This document shows positions 6,281-12,612 of a stretch of DNA of 14,461 nucleotides, one piece after another (the stretch's first letter is position 1; the number at the start of each line of letters is the position of its first letter). A program made the translations under genes and the position numbers. The stretch comes from Peptoniphilaceae bacterium (GTDB lineage Bacteria; Bacillota; Clostridia; Tissierellales; Peptoniphilaceae). The notes under the pieces were generated by a model. The model saw only the letters and a program-made list of their open reading frames with translations, was not told the DNA's origin and ran no database searches. The stretch is taken from contig JASLJE010000022.1 of assembly GCA_030152565.1 (NCBI GenBank), positions 1 through 14,461 of the forward strand. Reading direction: 5' to 3'.

Positions 6281-6940
6281 ATGGACTCGATATCATATTT
6301 TAATGTTATAGGACCTATCATGATAGGACCATCCAGTTCCCACACTGCTGGGGCTGTAAGAATAGCCAATGCGGCTAGAAAAATCGTAGATGAAGGCTTT
6401 AATAAGATTGTCTTTAAACTCCACGGTTCCTTTGCCAAGACCTATATGGGCCATGGAACAGACAGGGCCTTAATAGCAGGCTGTATGGGCCTGGAACCAG
6501 ATGATGAAAGAATCAAAGATGCCTACAATTTGGCAGATGAAAAAAATATAGAAATAGAATTTGAAGAAATAACCCTTCTAAATGCCCACCCTAATACGGT
6601 GAAAATTCACTTTCACTATCCAGATAGGCCAGTTCAAAAGGTGACAGGCATATCTACAGGGGGAGGACAATTTGAAATCATAAGTATAAATGGATCAGAA
6701 GTTAGTTTATCAGGAGACCACCCTGCCCTAATCTTGGAATATCCAGATAGGAAGGGAGTAATCATGGAGGTTTCCACCATGCTTGCCAAGAATGACTACA
6801 ATATAGTGACCATAAAAAATGAAGTCCAGGAAGAAAAGGTGGTCCTGGTTATGGAGTTAAATAGGAAGATTAGCGATAAACTCTATAGGGAAATAAAGGA
6901 TGGCTGCTGCTTGACCAGGGCTTCCTATATAGAATTCTAG
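6281..6940 (+). CDS. sdaAB: L-serine dehydratase, iron-sulfur-dependent, beta subunit
   Basis: The 219-residue product carries the beta-subunit signature GPIMIGPSSSHTAGA (residues 11-25), the FKLHGSFAKTYMGHGTDRALIAG segment and a C-terminal ACT domain (about 147-219; ILEYPDRKGVIMEVSTMLA, YNIVTIKN). With SdaAA it deaminates L-serine to pyruvate and ammonia in the cytoplasm. The ACT domain is the expected serine-binding or regulatory module. The split into two subunits is usual for Firmicutes, whereas E. coli has a fused enzyme. The stop codon lies within the ribosome-binding site of sdaAA (TAGGAGG), so the two subunits should be made in a coupled way. Confidence 0.95.
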   Translation: MDSISYFNVIGPIMIGPSSSHTAGAVRIANAARKIVDEGFNKIVFKLHGSFAKTYMGHGTDRALIAGCMGLEPDDERIKDAYNLADEKNIEIEFEEITLLNAHPNTVKIHFHYPDRPVQKVTGISTGGGQFEIISINGSEVSLSGDHPALILEYPDRKGVIMEVSTMLAKNDYNIVTIKNEVQEEKVVLVMELNRKISDKLYREIKDGCCLTRASYIEF

Positions 6941-6948
6941 GAGGAACC

Positions 6949-7836
6949 ATGTTTAAGAGTGGAAGAGATTTATTAAAAATTTGTAAAGAAGAAAATCTTG
7001 CCATCTGGCAGATTATGTTAAGAGAAGAAGTGGAAAACTTTTCCACAAGTGAAGAAGAAATACTGGAAAGAAATAAGGAAATTTTGGCTGTCATGAAGGC
7101 ATCAGCAGATGAGGCAACCAAAAAGGATGTTAAGTCTGTATCAGGAATCATAGGTGGAGATGCCAAGAAACTTTATGACTATTCTCAAAAGGGAGATAGT
7201 CTTTTAGGAAGTGATGTTTTAGAAATCATGGCCTTAGGACTTTCAACTTCTGAAATAAATGCGGCCATGGGTAAGATTGTAGCTGCTCCTACAGCAGGGG
7301 CGGCAGGAATTATGCCAGCTGTTTTAACCTCCCTTCAAAGGCAAAAGGGACTAGATGATGATACCTTGATCAAGGGGCTTTTAACATCAGGAGCCATAGG
7401 TTCTATCATAGTTAGAAATGCCTCAGTATCTGGAGCTGTTGGAGGCTGCCAGGCTGAGTGTGGTTCAGCTGCGGCCATGGCTGCAGGAGCCATAGTAGAA
7501 ATGATGGGGGGCAGCCCAGAAGAAGCCTTAGATGCAGCCAGCTTTGCCCTTATCCATATTATGGGGCTAATCTGTGATCCTATAGCAGGCCTGGTAGAAT
7601 ACCCTTGTCTTTTTAGAAACTCATCAGGGGCTATTAATGCCTATATATCAGCTGATATGGCCCTGGCAGGCATAAAATCACTGGCTCCCTTTGATGAAGT
7701 GGTAGAGGCTATGAAGGAAGTGGGAGATCTTATGAACCCTAACTTTAAGGAGACAGCCCTGGGAGGCATGGCCAATACGCCTACAGGAGCTAGGATTCAA
7801 GATGAATTTTTTAAAAAATGTAGGTGTCCTAGATAA
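6949..7836 (+). CDS. sdaAA: L-serine dehydratase, iron-sulfur-dependent, alpha subunit
   Basis: The 295-residue catalytic subunit contains the conserved APTAGAAGIMPA (113-124) and GAVGGCQAECG (163-172) segments and FALIHIMGLICDPIAGLVEYPC (199-220). Cys167, Cys209 and Cys220 are spaced 42 and 11 residues apart, the spacing expected for the three ligands of the catalytic [4Fe-4S] cluster of this family; Cys171 is an additional cysteine. The cluster makes the enzyme oxygen-labile, consistent with an anaerobic host. ATG 6949 follows AGGAGG overlapping the sdaAB stop, with 8 nt between genes. No terminator follows directly; the first plausible plus-strand terminator is about 270 nt downstream at 8101-8137. 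Confidence 0.95.
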   Translation: MFKSGRDLLKICKEENLAIWQIMLREEVENFSTSEEEILERNKEILAVMKASADEATKKDVKSVSGIIGGDAKKLYDYSQKGDSLLGSDVLEIMALGLSTSEINAAMGKIVAAPTAGAAGIMPAVLTSLQRQKGLDDDTLIKGLLTSGAIGSIIVRNASVSGAVGGCQAECGSAAAMAAGAIVEMMGGSPEEALDAASFALIHIMGLICDPIAGLVEYPCLFRNSSGAINAYISADMALAGIKSLAPFDEVVEAMKEVGDLMNPNFKETALGGMANTPTGARIQDEFFKKCRCPR

Positions 7837-8100
7837 AACTAAAAAATAAGATGGGACGAAAGCCTAAAGAAGGAAGGTATCCTATAAACCTACATAATAA
7901 ACTCATAAGTCTAGTCTATACTGGACCTATAATAAAGTATATTAATAAATAAGCCTATAGAAATATTCTAAAGTCTAATTAGAAAAAAAAGATTTTTATA
8001 TTCATGTAAGATATATTCTAATAATAATATATGTTAAAAAAAATATTTTTAGGGTATACTATAGATGCTTAAAAAATTATTATTTTTCATTTCTCATGAA
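7837..8100. other. AT-rich gap after sdaAA with no supported gene
   Basis: No coding sequence with a ribosome-binding site is visible on either strand. The region holds several AT-only inverted repeats, including the 12-bp palindrome AAAAATATTTTT and an 8-bp repeat TTTTTCAT/ATGAAAAA (8083-8090 / 8096-8103), and a possible -10 box TATACT (8055-8060) with no clear -35. It is either an extended sdaAA 3' untranslated region or contains a short untranslated transcript of about 70 nt ending at the hairpin 8101-8137. Confidence 0.5.
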
Positions 8101-8137
8101 AAAGGAAGAAGGGCCCCTCTGGGGTTCTTTTTCTTTT
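8101..8137 (+). terminator. Plus-strand-specific hairpin terminator
   Basis: In plus-strand RNA, 8101-8117 pairs without interruption with 8121-8137: 17 pairs, four of them G-U, a TCT loop and a CCCC/GGGG core. The 3' arm is T-rich (TTCTTTTTCTTTT). The G-U pairs become A-C mismatches in the opposite transcript, so the long stem belongs to a plus-strand RNA. Confidence 0.65.
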
Positions 8138-8140
8138 AAA

Positions 8141-8176
8141 AAGAAAAGAAGGTAATACTTTACCTTCCCTTTTCTT
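8141..8176 (-). terminator. Terminator of the deoxyribosyltransferase transcript, possibly bidirectional
   Basis: Arms 8141-8155 and 8160-8176 form 8 + 7 base pairs (AAGAAAAG and AAGGTAA with their complements) with a two-base bulge (8167-8168) and a 4-nt loop. On the minus strand the hairpin is followed by a few T (complement of AAA 8138-8140); on the plus strand by ACTTTTTTC. It lies 19 nt beyond the stop of the minus-strand micropeptide. Confidence 0.65.
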
Positions 8177-8195
8177 ACTTTTTTCTTTTTTCTTT

Positions 8196-8249
8196 TTAGG
8201 CCCCAAATACCATAAGCATAACTAGGGCTATAACCAAGAATAAAATCAT
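8196..8249 (-). CDS. Hydrophobic 17-residue micropeptide (MILFLVIALVMLMVFGA)
   Basis: On the minus strand ATG (8249-8247) follows an AAGGTGG ribosome-binding site (8260-8254) at a 4-nt spacing and ends at TAA (8198-8196). The whole product is one hydrophobic stretch long enough to enter the membrane. It begins 13 nt after the stop of the deoxyribosyltransferase-family gene and ends just before that transcript's terminator, so it should be co-transcribed. The combination of a strong ribosome-binding site, tight spacing and uniformly hydrophobic codons argues against chance, but the ORF is very short. It belongs to no family I can name; its general form recalls KdpF-like single-helix subunits, but no such complex is encoded here. 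Confidence 0.5.
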   Translation of the reverse strand: MILFLVIALVMLMVFGA

Positions 8250-8262
8250 TTGTCCACCTTCT

Positions 8263-8709
8263 TTATTTTCTTAACTCTTCTTCCAGTATATCACAGGCTT
8301 CTTCAAAGGATGAAGCCAGATGGCCATACCTTAAGATGGCACCTAGGACAAAGTGGTTCATTCCATAGGTTGGTATGTCATACTTGTTGGCGGACTTTAG
8401 CCTAATATCTGAATTGATTCCTATAATAATCTTAGTATCAGTATAGATGGCCATGCCCAATTCAGTCATAACTCCTGGATCTTCATTGGTAAGGTCACAA
8501 ATAAAGATATCACAGCTTTCCACAGCCCTGGCATCTCCTTCAAAGATTTCTATAGAGCTGGGTAGACTTTCCTTGTTTTCATTAAAGGGTTGGTCTATAG
8601 GGTTAAAAATATCTAATTGGGGAAATCTTTCTCTAAGAATTCTTCCCTCAAGTTTTCTTTGGTTTACTTCAGCTTCGTTAAAAAGTGATCCTGCTAAATA
8701 TAATTTCAT
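8263..8709 (-). CDS. Nucleoside 2-deoxyribosyltransferase family protein
   Basis: This 148-residue cytoplasmic protein has the family layout: an N-terminal MKLYLAGSLFNEAE strand-loop, then FNPIDQP, IFEGDARAVESCDIFICDLTNEDPGVMTELGMA. Asp77 and Glu83 are separated by six residues, as are the substrate-binding Asp and catalytic Glu of characterised N-deoxyribosyltransferases (D92/E98 in the lactobacillar enzyme). The family exchanges bases between deoxynucleosides or hydrolyses (deoxy)nucleotides. The ribosome-binding site AAGGAAGGTG precedes ATG on the minus strand. It is monocistronic apart from the micropeptide. Nucleoside salvage links it loosely with the PnuC operon, although they are 5 kb apart. 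Whether it is a transferase or a nucleotide hydrolase cannot be decided. Confidence 0.87.
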   Translation of the reverse strand: MKLYLAGSLFNEAEVNQRKLEGRILRERFPQLDIFNPIDQPFNENKESLPSSIEIFEGDARAVESCDIFICDLTNEDPGVMTELGMAIYTDTKIIIGINSDIRLKSANKYDIPTYGMNHFVLGAILRYGHLASSFEEACDILEEELRK

Positions 8710-8738
8710 CTTACACCTTCCTTTTATTTGTTAAATAA

Positions 8739-8747
8739 ATTATAACA
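8739..8747 (-). promoter_or_regulatory. Extended -10 promoter of the deoxyribosyltransferase gene
   Basis: Minus-strand TGT-TATAAT (8747-8739), with no convincing -35. It begins two bases downstream of the T-tract that ends the kdgK transcript. Confidence 0.5.
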
Positions 8748-8748
8748 T

Positions 8749-8774
8749 AAAAAGGACCAATCCATGATTGGTCC
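8749..8774 (-). terminator. Terminator of the eda-kdgK operon
   Basis: A perfect 8-bp stem (GGACCAAT 8754-8761 / ATTGGTCC 8767-8774) with a 5-nt loop, followed on the minus strand by five T (8753-8749). Confidence 0.9.
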
Positions 8775-8795
8775 CTAGCAAAATTTAAGAAAGTC

Positions 8796-9818
8796 CTATC
8801 TTTTTACCCTGCCAGAAGCATCTCCTGCTACCAGGTTTTCTACTTCATCCACACTCATCAGGTTAAAGTCACCGTGAATGGTGTGTTTTAGGGCAGAGGC
8901 AGCCACCCCAAATTCTAGGGCATCTTCAAAACTTTTATCAGTTAAAAGTCCGTGGATAACACCTGAGGCAAAAGAATCTCCTCCTCCAACCCTGTCTATG
9001 ATCCTAAGGTCATATTCTCTGGTATGGTAGAAGTTCTTGCCGTCATAGCCACAGGCTGACCAGCCATTGTCTGAAGCTGAATAGGATTTTCTAAGAGAAC
9101 TGATTACATACTTAAAGTTAAACTTGTCTATCATTTGCTTGAAGATATCTTCATAGCCAGCAAGTTCTAAATCACCAGTGGTAACATCACTTTCTCCTGG
9201 TTTAAAGCCTAGGGTCAAGTGGGCGTCTTCTTCATTTCCTATACATACATCAACATACTGCATTAAATCAGTCATAACCTCCTGGGCTCTTTCTGGAGTC
9301 CATAGGTTTTTTCTATAGTTTAAGTCTACTGAAACAGTTACCTTATTTTTCTTGGCGCTTATTAAGGCGGCCTTGGTAATTTCTGCTGCGCTCTCACTTA
9401 GGGCAGGAGTTATACCTGAAAAGTGGAACCAGTCTGCATCCTTAAAGATTTCATCAAAGTCAAAGTCTTCTAGGCCTGCTTCAGCTATGGAAGAGTGGGC
9501 TCTGTCATAGATAACCTTGGAAGGTCTCATGGAAGCTCCATACTCAAGATAGTAGATACCTACCCTGTCCCCACCCCTTTTTATGTAGTTGGTATTTACA
9601 CCAAATTGTCTTAGGGAGTTGATGGCAGCCTGACCTATTTCATTTTTAGGTAACTTTGATACAAAGTGAGTTTGATGGCCATAGTTGGCAAGAGATACTG
9701 CCACATTGGCCTCTCCACCACCGTAAACTGCATCAAAAGAATCAGCTTGTACAAATCTTCTATGGTTGGCTGGAGATAGTCTAAGCATTATTTCTCCAAG
9801 AGTAATAATCTTTTTCAT
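8796..9818 (-). CDS. kdgK: 2-keto-3-deoxygluconate kinase (PfkB family)
   Basis: This 340-residue kinase phosphorylates KDG to KDPG with ATP. It has the N-terminal TLGEIMLRLSP strand, AVYGGGEANVAVSLANYG substrate-binding region, DLNYRKNLW segment typical of KDG kinases, and the DRVGGGDSFASG signature (275-286) with catalytic Asp281. Its start follows TAGGAGG, in which the eda stop codon is embedded, 8 nt after eda. Adjacency to KDPG aldolase and the uxuA/uxuB/uxaC genes fixes the substrate better than the kinase fold alone could. Terminator 8749-8774 closes the operon. Confidence 0.94.
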   Translation of the reverse strand: MKKIITLGEIMLRLSPANHRRFVQADSFDAVYGGGEANVAVSLANYGHQTHFVSKLPKNEIGQAAINSLRQFGVNTNYIKRGGDRVGIYYLEYGASMRPSKVIYDRAHSSIAEAGLEDFDFDEIFKDADWFHFSGITPALSESAAEITKAALISAKKNKVTVSVDLNYRKNLWTPERAQEVMTDLMQYVDVCIGNEEDAHLTLGFKPGESDVTTGDLELAGYEDIFKQMIDKFNFKYVISSLRKSYSASDNGWSACGYDGKNFYHTREYDLRIIDRVGGGDSFASGVIHGLLTDKSFEDALEFGVAASALKHTIHGDFNLMSVDEVENLVAGDASGRVKR

Positions 9819-9826
9819 AAGTCCTC

Positions 9827-10450
9827 CTATTTGTTTACTGAAGCGATTTTTTCAACGAAAGCTTCAGCCTTGGTCTTTATTTCTTCATAAGTGCCATTGG
9901 TTAATTGACCGCCAATTCCAACAGCCATGCAACCATTTTTTATCCACTCATCACAATTGTCTAAATTTACTCCACCTGTAGGCATAAGATTTACCTGTGG
10001 TAGAGGTCCCTTTACAGCCTTGATATAGTCAGGTCCAAAGGCAGAGCCAGGAAAGACCTTGATTACATCCACACCAGCTTCTAAGGCTCTAACCATCTCA
10101 TTTATGGTCATACAGCCTGCCATGTAAGGAATTTGATACCTGTTACATAGTTTGGCGGTTTCCAAGTCAAAGTTAGGACTTACTATAAATTGGGCCCCAG
10201 CAAGTATGGCTATTCTAGCAGTTGGTGCGTCTAAAACAGTTCCTGCTCCTACAAGTGCTTCTGGTAAGCTTTCGCTTAAACTTTCTATAACCCTATCTGC
10301 CTTAGGCACGGTAAAGGTTATTTCTATAATGTCAATTCCTCCATCTAGGCAAGCCTTTGATTTATCAATAGCTTCTTCTAGGCCATCAGCCCTAACTACG
10401 GCTACCAGACCTGTGGAGGCAACTCTATTTAAAATATTATATTTTTGCAT
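9827..10450 (-). CDS. eda: KDPG (and probably KHG) aldolase
   Basis: This 207-residue class I aldolase cleaves 2-keto-3-deoxy-6-phosphogluconate to pyruvate and glyceraldehyde-3-phosphate. Schiff-base Lys131 lies in DVIKVFPGSAFG, catalytic Glu43 in IIEITFTVP, and Arg20 in VAVVRA; PTGGVNLDN forms the phosphate-binding loop. The Glu-Lys spacing (88) equals that of E. coli Eda (E45/K133). The ITFTVP loop, with Thr where E. coli has Arg49, is the variant I recall from Thermotoga-type aldolases, so it is not a defect. The ribosome-binding site is GGGGG before ATG. It is first in the operon with kdgK and divergent from kdgR. Confidence 0.95.
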   Translation of the reverse strand: MQKYNILNRVASTGLVAVVRADGLEEAIDKSKACLDGGIDIIEITFTVPKADRVIESLSESLPEALVGAGTVLDAPTARIAILAGAQFIVSPNFDLETAKLCNRYQIPYMAGCMTINEMVRALEAGVDVIKVFPGSAFGPDYIKAVKGPLPQVNLMPTGGVNLDNCDEWIKNGCMAVGIGGQLTNGTYEEIKTKAEAFVEKIASVNK

Positions 10451-10465
10451 ACAATCCCCCTGTTA

Positions 10466-10500
10466 TTTCATAATACGAAACAAGGTATTGCAATACGGGA
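10466..10500. promoter_or_regulatory. Two candidate KdgR operators in the eda leader
   Basis: TTTCATAATACGAAA (10466-10480) is a near-palindrome, TTTCRTA-n-TAYGAAA with one mismatch. GTATTGCAATAC (10485-10496) is a perfect 12-bp palindrome continued by GGGA. Both contain AATACG(A/G)(A/G)A, which recurs in the uxuA leader. They lie between the predicted eda start (about 10501 on the minus strand) and its ATG, a position suited to roadblock repression. Confidence 0.5.
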
Positions 10501-10507
10501 TATGTAA

Positions 10508-10536
10508 ATTATACTATTAGCTTAAAAATAAAGCAA
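10508..10536 (-). promoter_or_regulatory. Promoter of eda-kdgK
   Basis: On the minus strand TTGCTT (10536-10531), a 17-bp spacer and TATAAT (10513-10508). Confidence 0.6.
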
Positions 10537-10540
10537 ATTT

Positions 10541-10561
10541 TTATGAAATCCTATTTCATAA
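10541..10561. promoter_or_regulatory. 21-bp perfect palindrome, candidate KdgR autoregulatory operator
   Basis: Arms TTATGAAAT and ATTTCATAA flank CCT. The core GAAA-5 nt-TTTC resembles the operator described for enterobacterial KdgR (IclR family). It covers the -35/spacer region of the kdgR promoter and shares the 8-mer TTTCATAA with the element at 10466. Confidence 0.55.
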
Positions 10562-10563
10562 TG

Positions 10564-10572
10564 TGGTATAAT
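10564..10572 (+). promoter_or_regulatory. Extended -10 promoter of kdgR
   Basis: TGG-TATAAT (10564-10572). The -35 region (about 10544-10549, TGAAAT) is poor and lies inside the palindrome at 10541-10561. GGAGG then precedes ATG 10601. Confidence 0.6.
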
Positions 10573-10600
10573 TAAGACAATCGTAGAATGGAGGAGTATT

Positions 10601-11365
10601 ATGGAAATAGTTCAATCGGTGGATCGAGCTTTATTGATTTTAGAGATTATAGCAGAAAATACAGAGGGGATAGGGATCACAGATATATCAACCATATCTG
10701 GCATACATAAGAGTACTGTACACAGACTGGTTACCACCCTACAGGCCAATGACTATATAGAGCAGGGGGAAAACAACAAATATAAGATTACCTTTAAGCT
10801 TTATGAGTTGGGATCAAAAATCCTTGCCAATGTGGATGTGATAGATGTGGCTAAACCCTTTATTGAAAAGTTGGCCAAGGAAGTTAATGAGGTTGTCCAC
10901 CTGGTAGTTAGAAATAAAAATGAGATAGTTTATGTGGACAAGGTTGAGGCCAATACCAATACCATGATGATGGGATCAAGTGTGGGGAAGAGTTCTCCTC
11001 TTTACTGTACTTCAGTGGGTAAGGCCATCCTATCCAATTCAAACCTGGAAGATATAGAGAAGGTTTGGGCTAGTTCAAATATCTTAAAGCTTACAGAAAA
11101 GACCATAGTTGACTATGATGCCTTCCTAGAAGAGCTTCATAAGACCAAGGACAGGGGCTATGCCATAGATGATGAGGAAAATGAAATAGGGGTAAGATGT
11201 GTGGGAGCACCTATCTTCGATAGGAAGGGAGACGTTATAGCTGCCATTAGTATATCAGGACCATCCTTTAGGGTAACCTATGATAACCTGGACTTTTACA
11301 CTAAAAGACTAAAGGAAGCAGCAGGAGAAATCTCTAAAAACATGGGTTATATTGAGCGTAAGTAA
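10601..11365 (+). CDS. kdgR: IclR-family regulator of glucuronate/KDG catabolism (KdgR-type)
   Basis: This 254-residue protein has the IclR winged helix at 5-70 (QSVDRALLILEIIAEN, GITDISTISGIHKSTVHRLVTTLQANDYIEQ) and the IclR effector domain to the C-terminus (VDVIDVAKPFIEKLAKE, SSPLYCTSVGKAILS, DRGYAIDDEENEIGVRCVGAPIFD, AAISISGPSFR). It sits between the divergent eda-kdgK operon and uxuA-uxuB-uxaC. IclR relatives named KdgR repress such genes and respond to KDG, and that is the inferred role; the ligand cannot be read from sequence. GGAGG precedes the ATG. A palindrome on its promoter suggests autoregulation. Confidence 0.88.
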   Translation: MEIVQSVDRALLILEIIAENTEGIGITDISTISGIHKSTVHRLVTTLQANDYIEQGENNKYKITFKLYELGSKILANVDVIDVAKPFIEKLAKEVNEVVHLVVRNKNEIVYVDKVEANTNTMMMGSSVGKSSPLYCTSVGKAILSNSNLEDIEKVWASSNILKLTEKTIVDYDAFLEELHKTKDRGYAIDDEENEIGVRCVGAPIFDRKGDVIAAISISGPSFRVTYDNLDFYTKRLKEAAGEISKNMGYIERK

Positions 11366-11404
11366 AATAATAAAAAAAATTAATAATTAACAAAGACGGT
11401 TAAA

Positions 11405-11438
11405 AAGGCTAAATTAAGGGAAATTTAGTCTTTTTTTT
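11405..11438 (+). terminator. Terminator of kdgR
   Basis: An 11-bp stem with one G-U pair (AAGGCTAAATT 11405-11415 / AATTTAGTCTT 11422-11432), a 6-nt loop and eight T (11431-11438). Confidence 0.9.
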
Positions 11439-11468
11439 ATTTTAAAGACTTATTTTTAAATAAATTCA

Positions 11469-11497
11469 TTGCAAATGTTTTCCCTAGCCACTATAAT
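11469..11497 (+). promoter_or_regulatory. Promoter of uxuA-uxuB-uxaC
   Basis: TTGCAA (11469-11474), a 17-bp spacer and TATAAT (11492-11497), giving a leader of about 60 nt. Confidence 0.75.
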
Positions 11498-11522
11498 AAA
11501 TTTATCATTTAACGGAATTGAG

Positions 11523-11542
11523 TTTTGTAATACGGGACAAAA
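11523..11542. promoter_or_regulatory. Candidate KdgR operator in the uxuA leader
   Basis: TTTTGT (11523-11528) and ACAAAA (11537-11542) are inverted around AATACGGG. The 9-mer AATACGGGA is identical to the one in the eda leader (10492-10500). It lies about 20-40 nt after the predicted start, the same relative placement as at eda. Confidence 0.5.
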
Positions 11543-11563
11543 ACAAAAAAGGAGAGTTAAATT

Positions 11564-12604
11564 ATGAAAATGACATTTAGATGGTATGGTCAAGAAGATC
11601 CAGTAAAACTGGAATATATAAGACAAATACCAGGTATGACAGGCGTAGTAACTGCCATTTACGATGTAGATGTTGGTGAAGTTTGGCCAATGGATAAGAT
11701 TATGGCTCTTAAAAATGAAATAGAGTCTCACAATCTGGAAATGGAAGTAATAGAGTCAGTGCCAGTCCATGAAGATATTAAGCTTAGACGAGGCGACTAT
11801 GAGAGATATATAGAAAACTATAAAACAAATATTGAAAACTTAGCCAAGGCTGGAGTAAAGACTATTTGCTATAACTTTATGCCAGTATTTGACTGGACTA
11901 GATCCCAGTTAGACCATGAACTTGAAGATGGATCCAAGGCTCTAGTTTACTATAAGGAAGATGTGGATAGGTTAGATCCTACTAAACTTTCCCTACCAGG
12001 CTGGGATAGCTCCTACTCAGTAGATGAGATGACAGAGCTTATAAATGCCTACAAGGACTTGGGAGAAGAAGGACTTTGGGAAAATCTAAGACTATTTATA
12101 GAAGCAATCTTGCCAGTGGCAGTGGAAAATGATATGAATATGGCGATCCATCCGGATGATCCACCATGGCCTATCTTTGGAATTCCAAGAATCATCACAA
12201 CTAAAGAAAACCTAAGAAGATTCTTAGACCTTTATGATGATCCTCACCATGGCTTGACCCTTTGTTCAGGATCTTTAGGCTGTGCCCTATTTAATGACTA
12301 TGAAGAAATGGTTAGGGAATTTGGAAGTGAAAAGAGAATTCACTTTGCCCACATAAGAAACATTAAGATTTTAGATGACGGATCTTTTGAAGAATCAGCC
12401 CATATGAGTAGCTGTGGCTCCTTAGACATAGTTAGGATCTTAAAGGCCTACAAGGACGTTGGTTTTGAAGGCTATGTAAGACCAGACCACGGTAGAATGA
12501 TTTGGGGAGAAACTGGAAAACCAGGTTACGGACTTTATGACAGGGCCCTAGGAGCCATGTATATGACTGGAATTTGGGAAACCCTTGAAAAGATGGACCA
12601 ATAG
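11564..12604 (+). CDS. uxuA: D-mannonate dehydratase
   Basis: This 346-residue enzyme converts D-mannonate to 2-keto-3-deoxygluconate, using a divalent metal. The start MTFRWYGQEDPV, ESVPVHEDIKLRRGD and YNFMPVFDWTR are UxuA hallmarks. Likely metal and catalytic residues lie in AIHPDDPPWP (His196, Asp198), LCSGSLG (Cys234), FAHIRN (His263) and RPDHGR (Asp308, His309). The length is close to other Gram-positive UxuA proteins and shorter than E. coli's. AAGGAGA precedes ATG 11564. It is first in an operon with the SDR and uxaC; the SDR ribosome-binding site overlaps its stop codon. Confidence 0.95.
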   Translation: MKMTFRWYGQEDPVKLEYIRQIPGMTGVVTAIYDVDVGEVWPMDKIMALKNEIESHNLEMEVIESVPVHEDIKLRRGDYERYIENYKTNIENLAKAGVKTICYNFMPVFDWTRSQLDHELEDGSKALVYYKEDVDRLDPTKLSLPGWDSSYSVDEMTELINAYKDLGEEGLWENLRLFIEAILPVAVENDMNMAIHPDDPPWPIFGIPRIITTKENLRRFLDLYDDPHHGLTLCSGSLGCALFNDYEEMVREFGSEKRIHFAHIRNIKILDDGSFEESAHMSSCGSLDIVRILKAYKDVGFEGYVRPDHGRMIWGETGKPGYGLYDRALGAMYMTGIWETLEKMDQ

Positions 12605-12612
12605 GAGGAAGT

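Noticed and set aside
7853..7867. GGGACGAAAGCCTA, similar to the core of the GEMM (cyclic di-GMP) riboswitch
   Set aside because: The required GCAAACC partner and P1/P3 stems are not present nearby, and it lies downstream of sdaAA rather than before a gene.
7851..7952. 33-codon plus-strand ORF starting MGRKPKEGRYPIN, faintly like the N-terminus of a small DNA-binding protein
   Set aside because: No ribosome-binding site upstream, AT-rich codons throughout, and only a loose resemblance; could be a remnant but is not supportable as a gene.
9766..9981. Plus-strand ORF opposite kdgK/eda
   Set aside because: Antisense shadow of two well-supported enzymes; no ribosome-binding site or family signature. 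The same applies to the open frames at 8447-8734, 10152-10520, 11456-11731, 13188-13415, 854-1069, 1161-1394, 2399-2731, 6256-6438 and 6870-7166.
10042..10061. Loss of the E. coli Eda Arg49 equivalent as evidence of an inactive aldolase
   Set aside because: The ITFTVP variant is found, to my knowledge, in functional KDPG aldolases of other lineages, and the catalytic Glu and Lys are intact.
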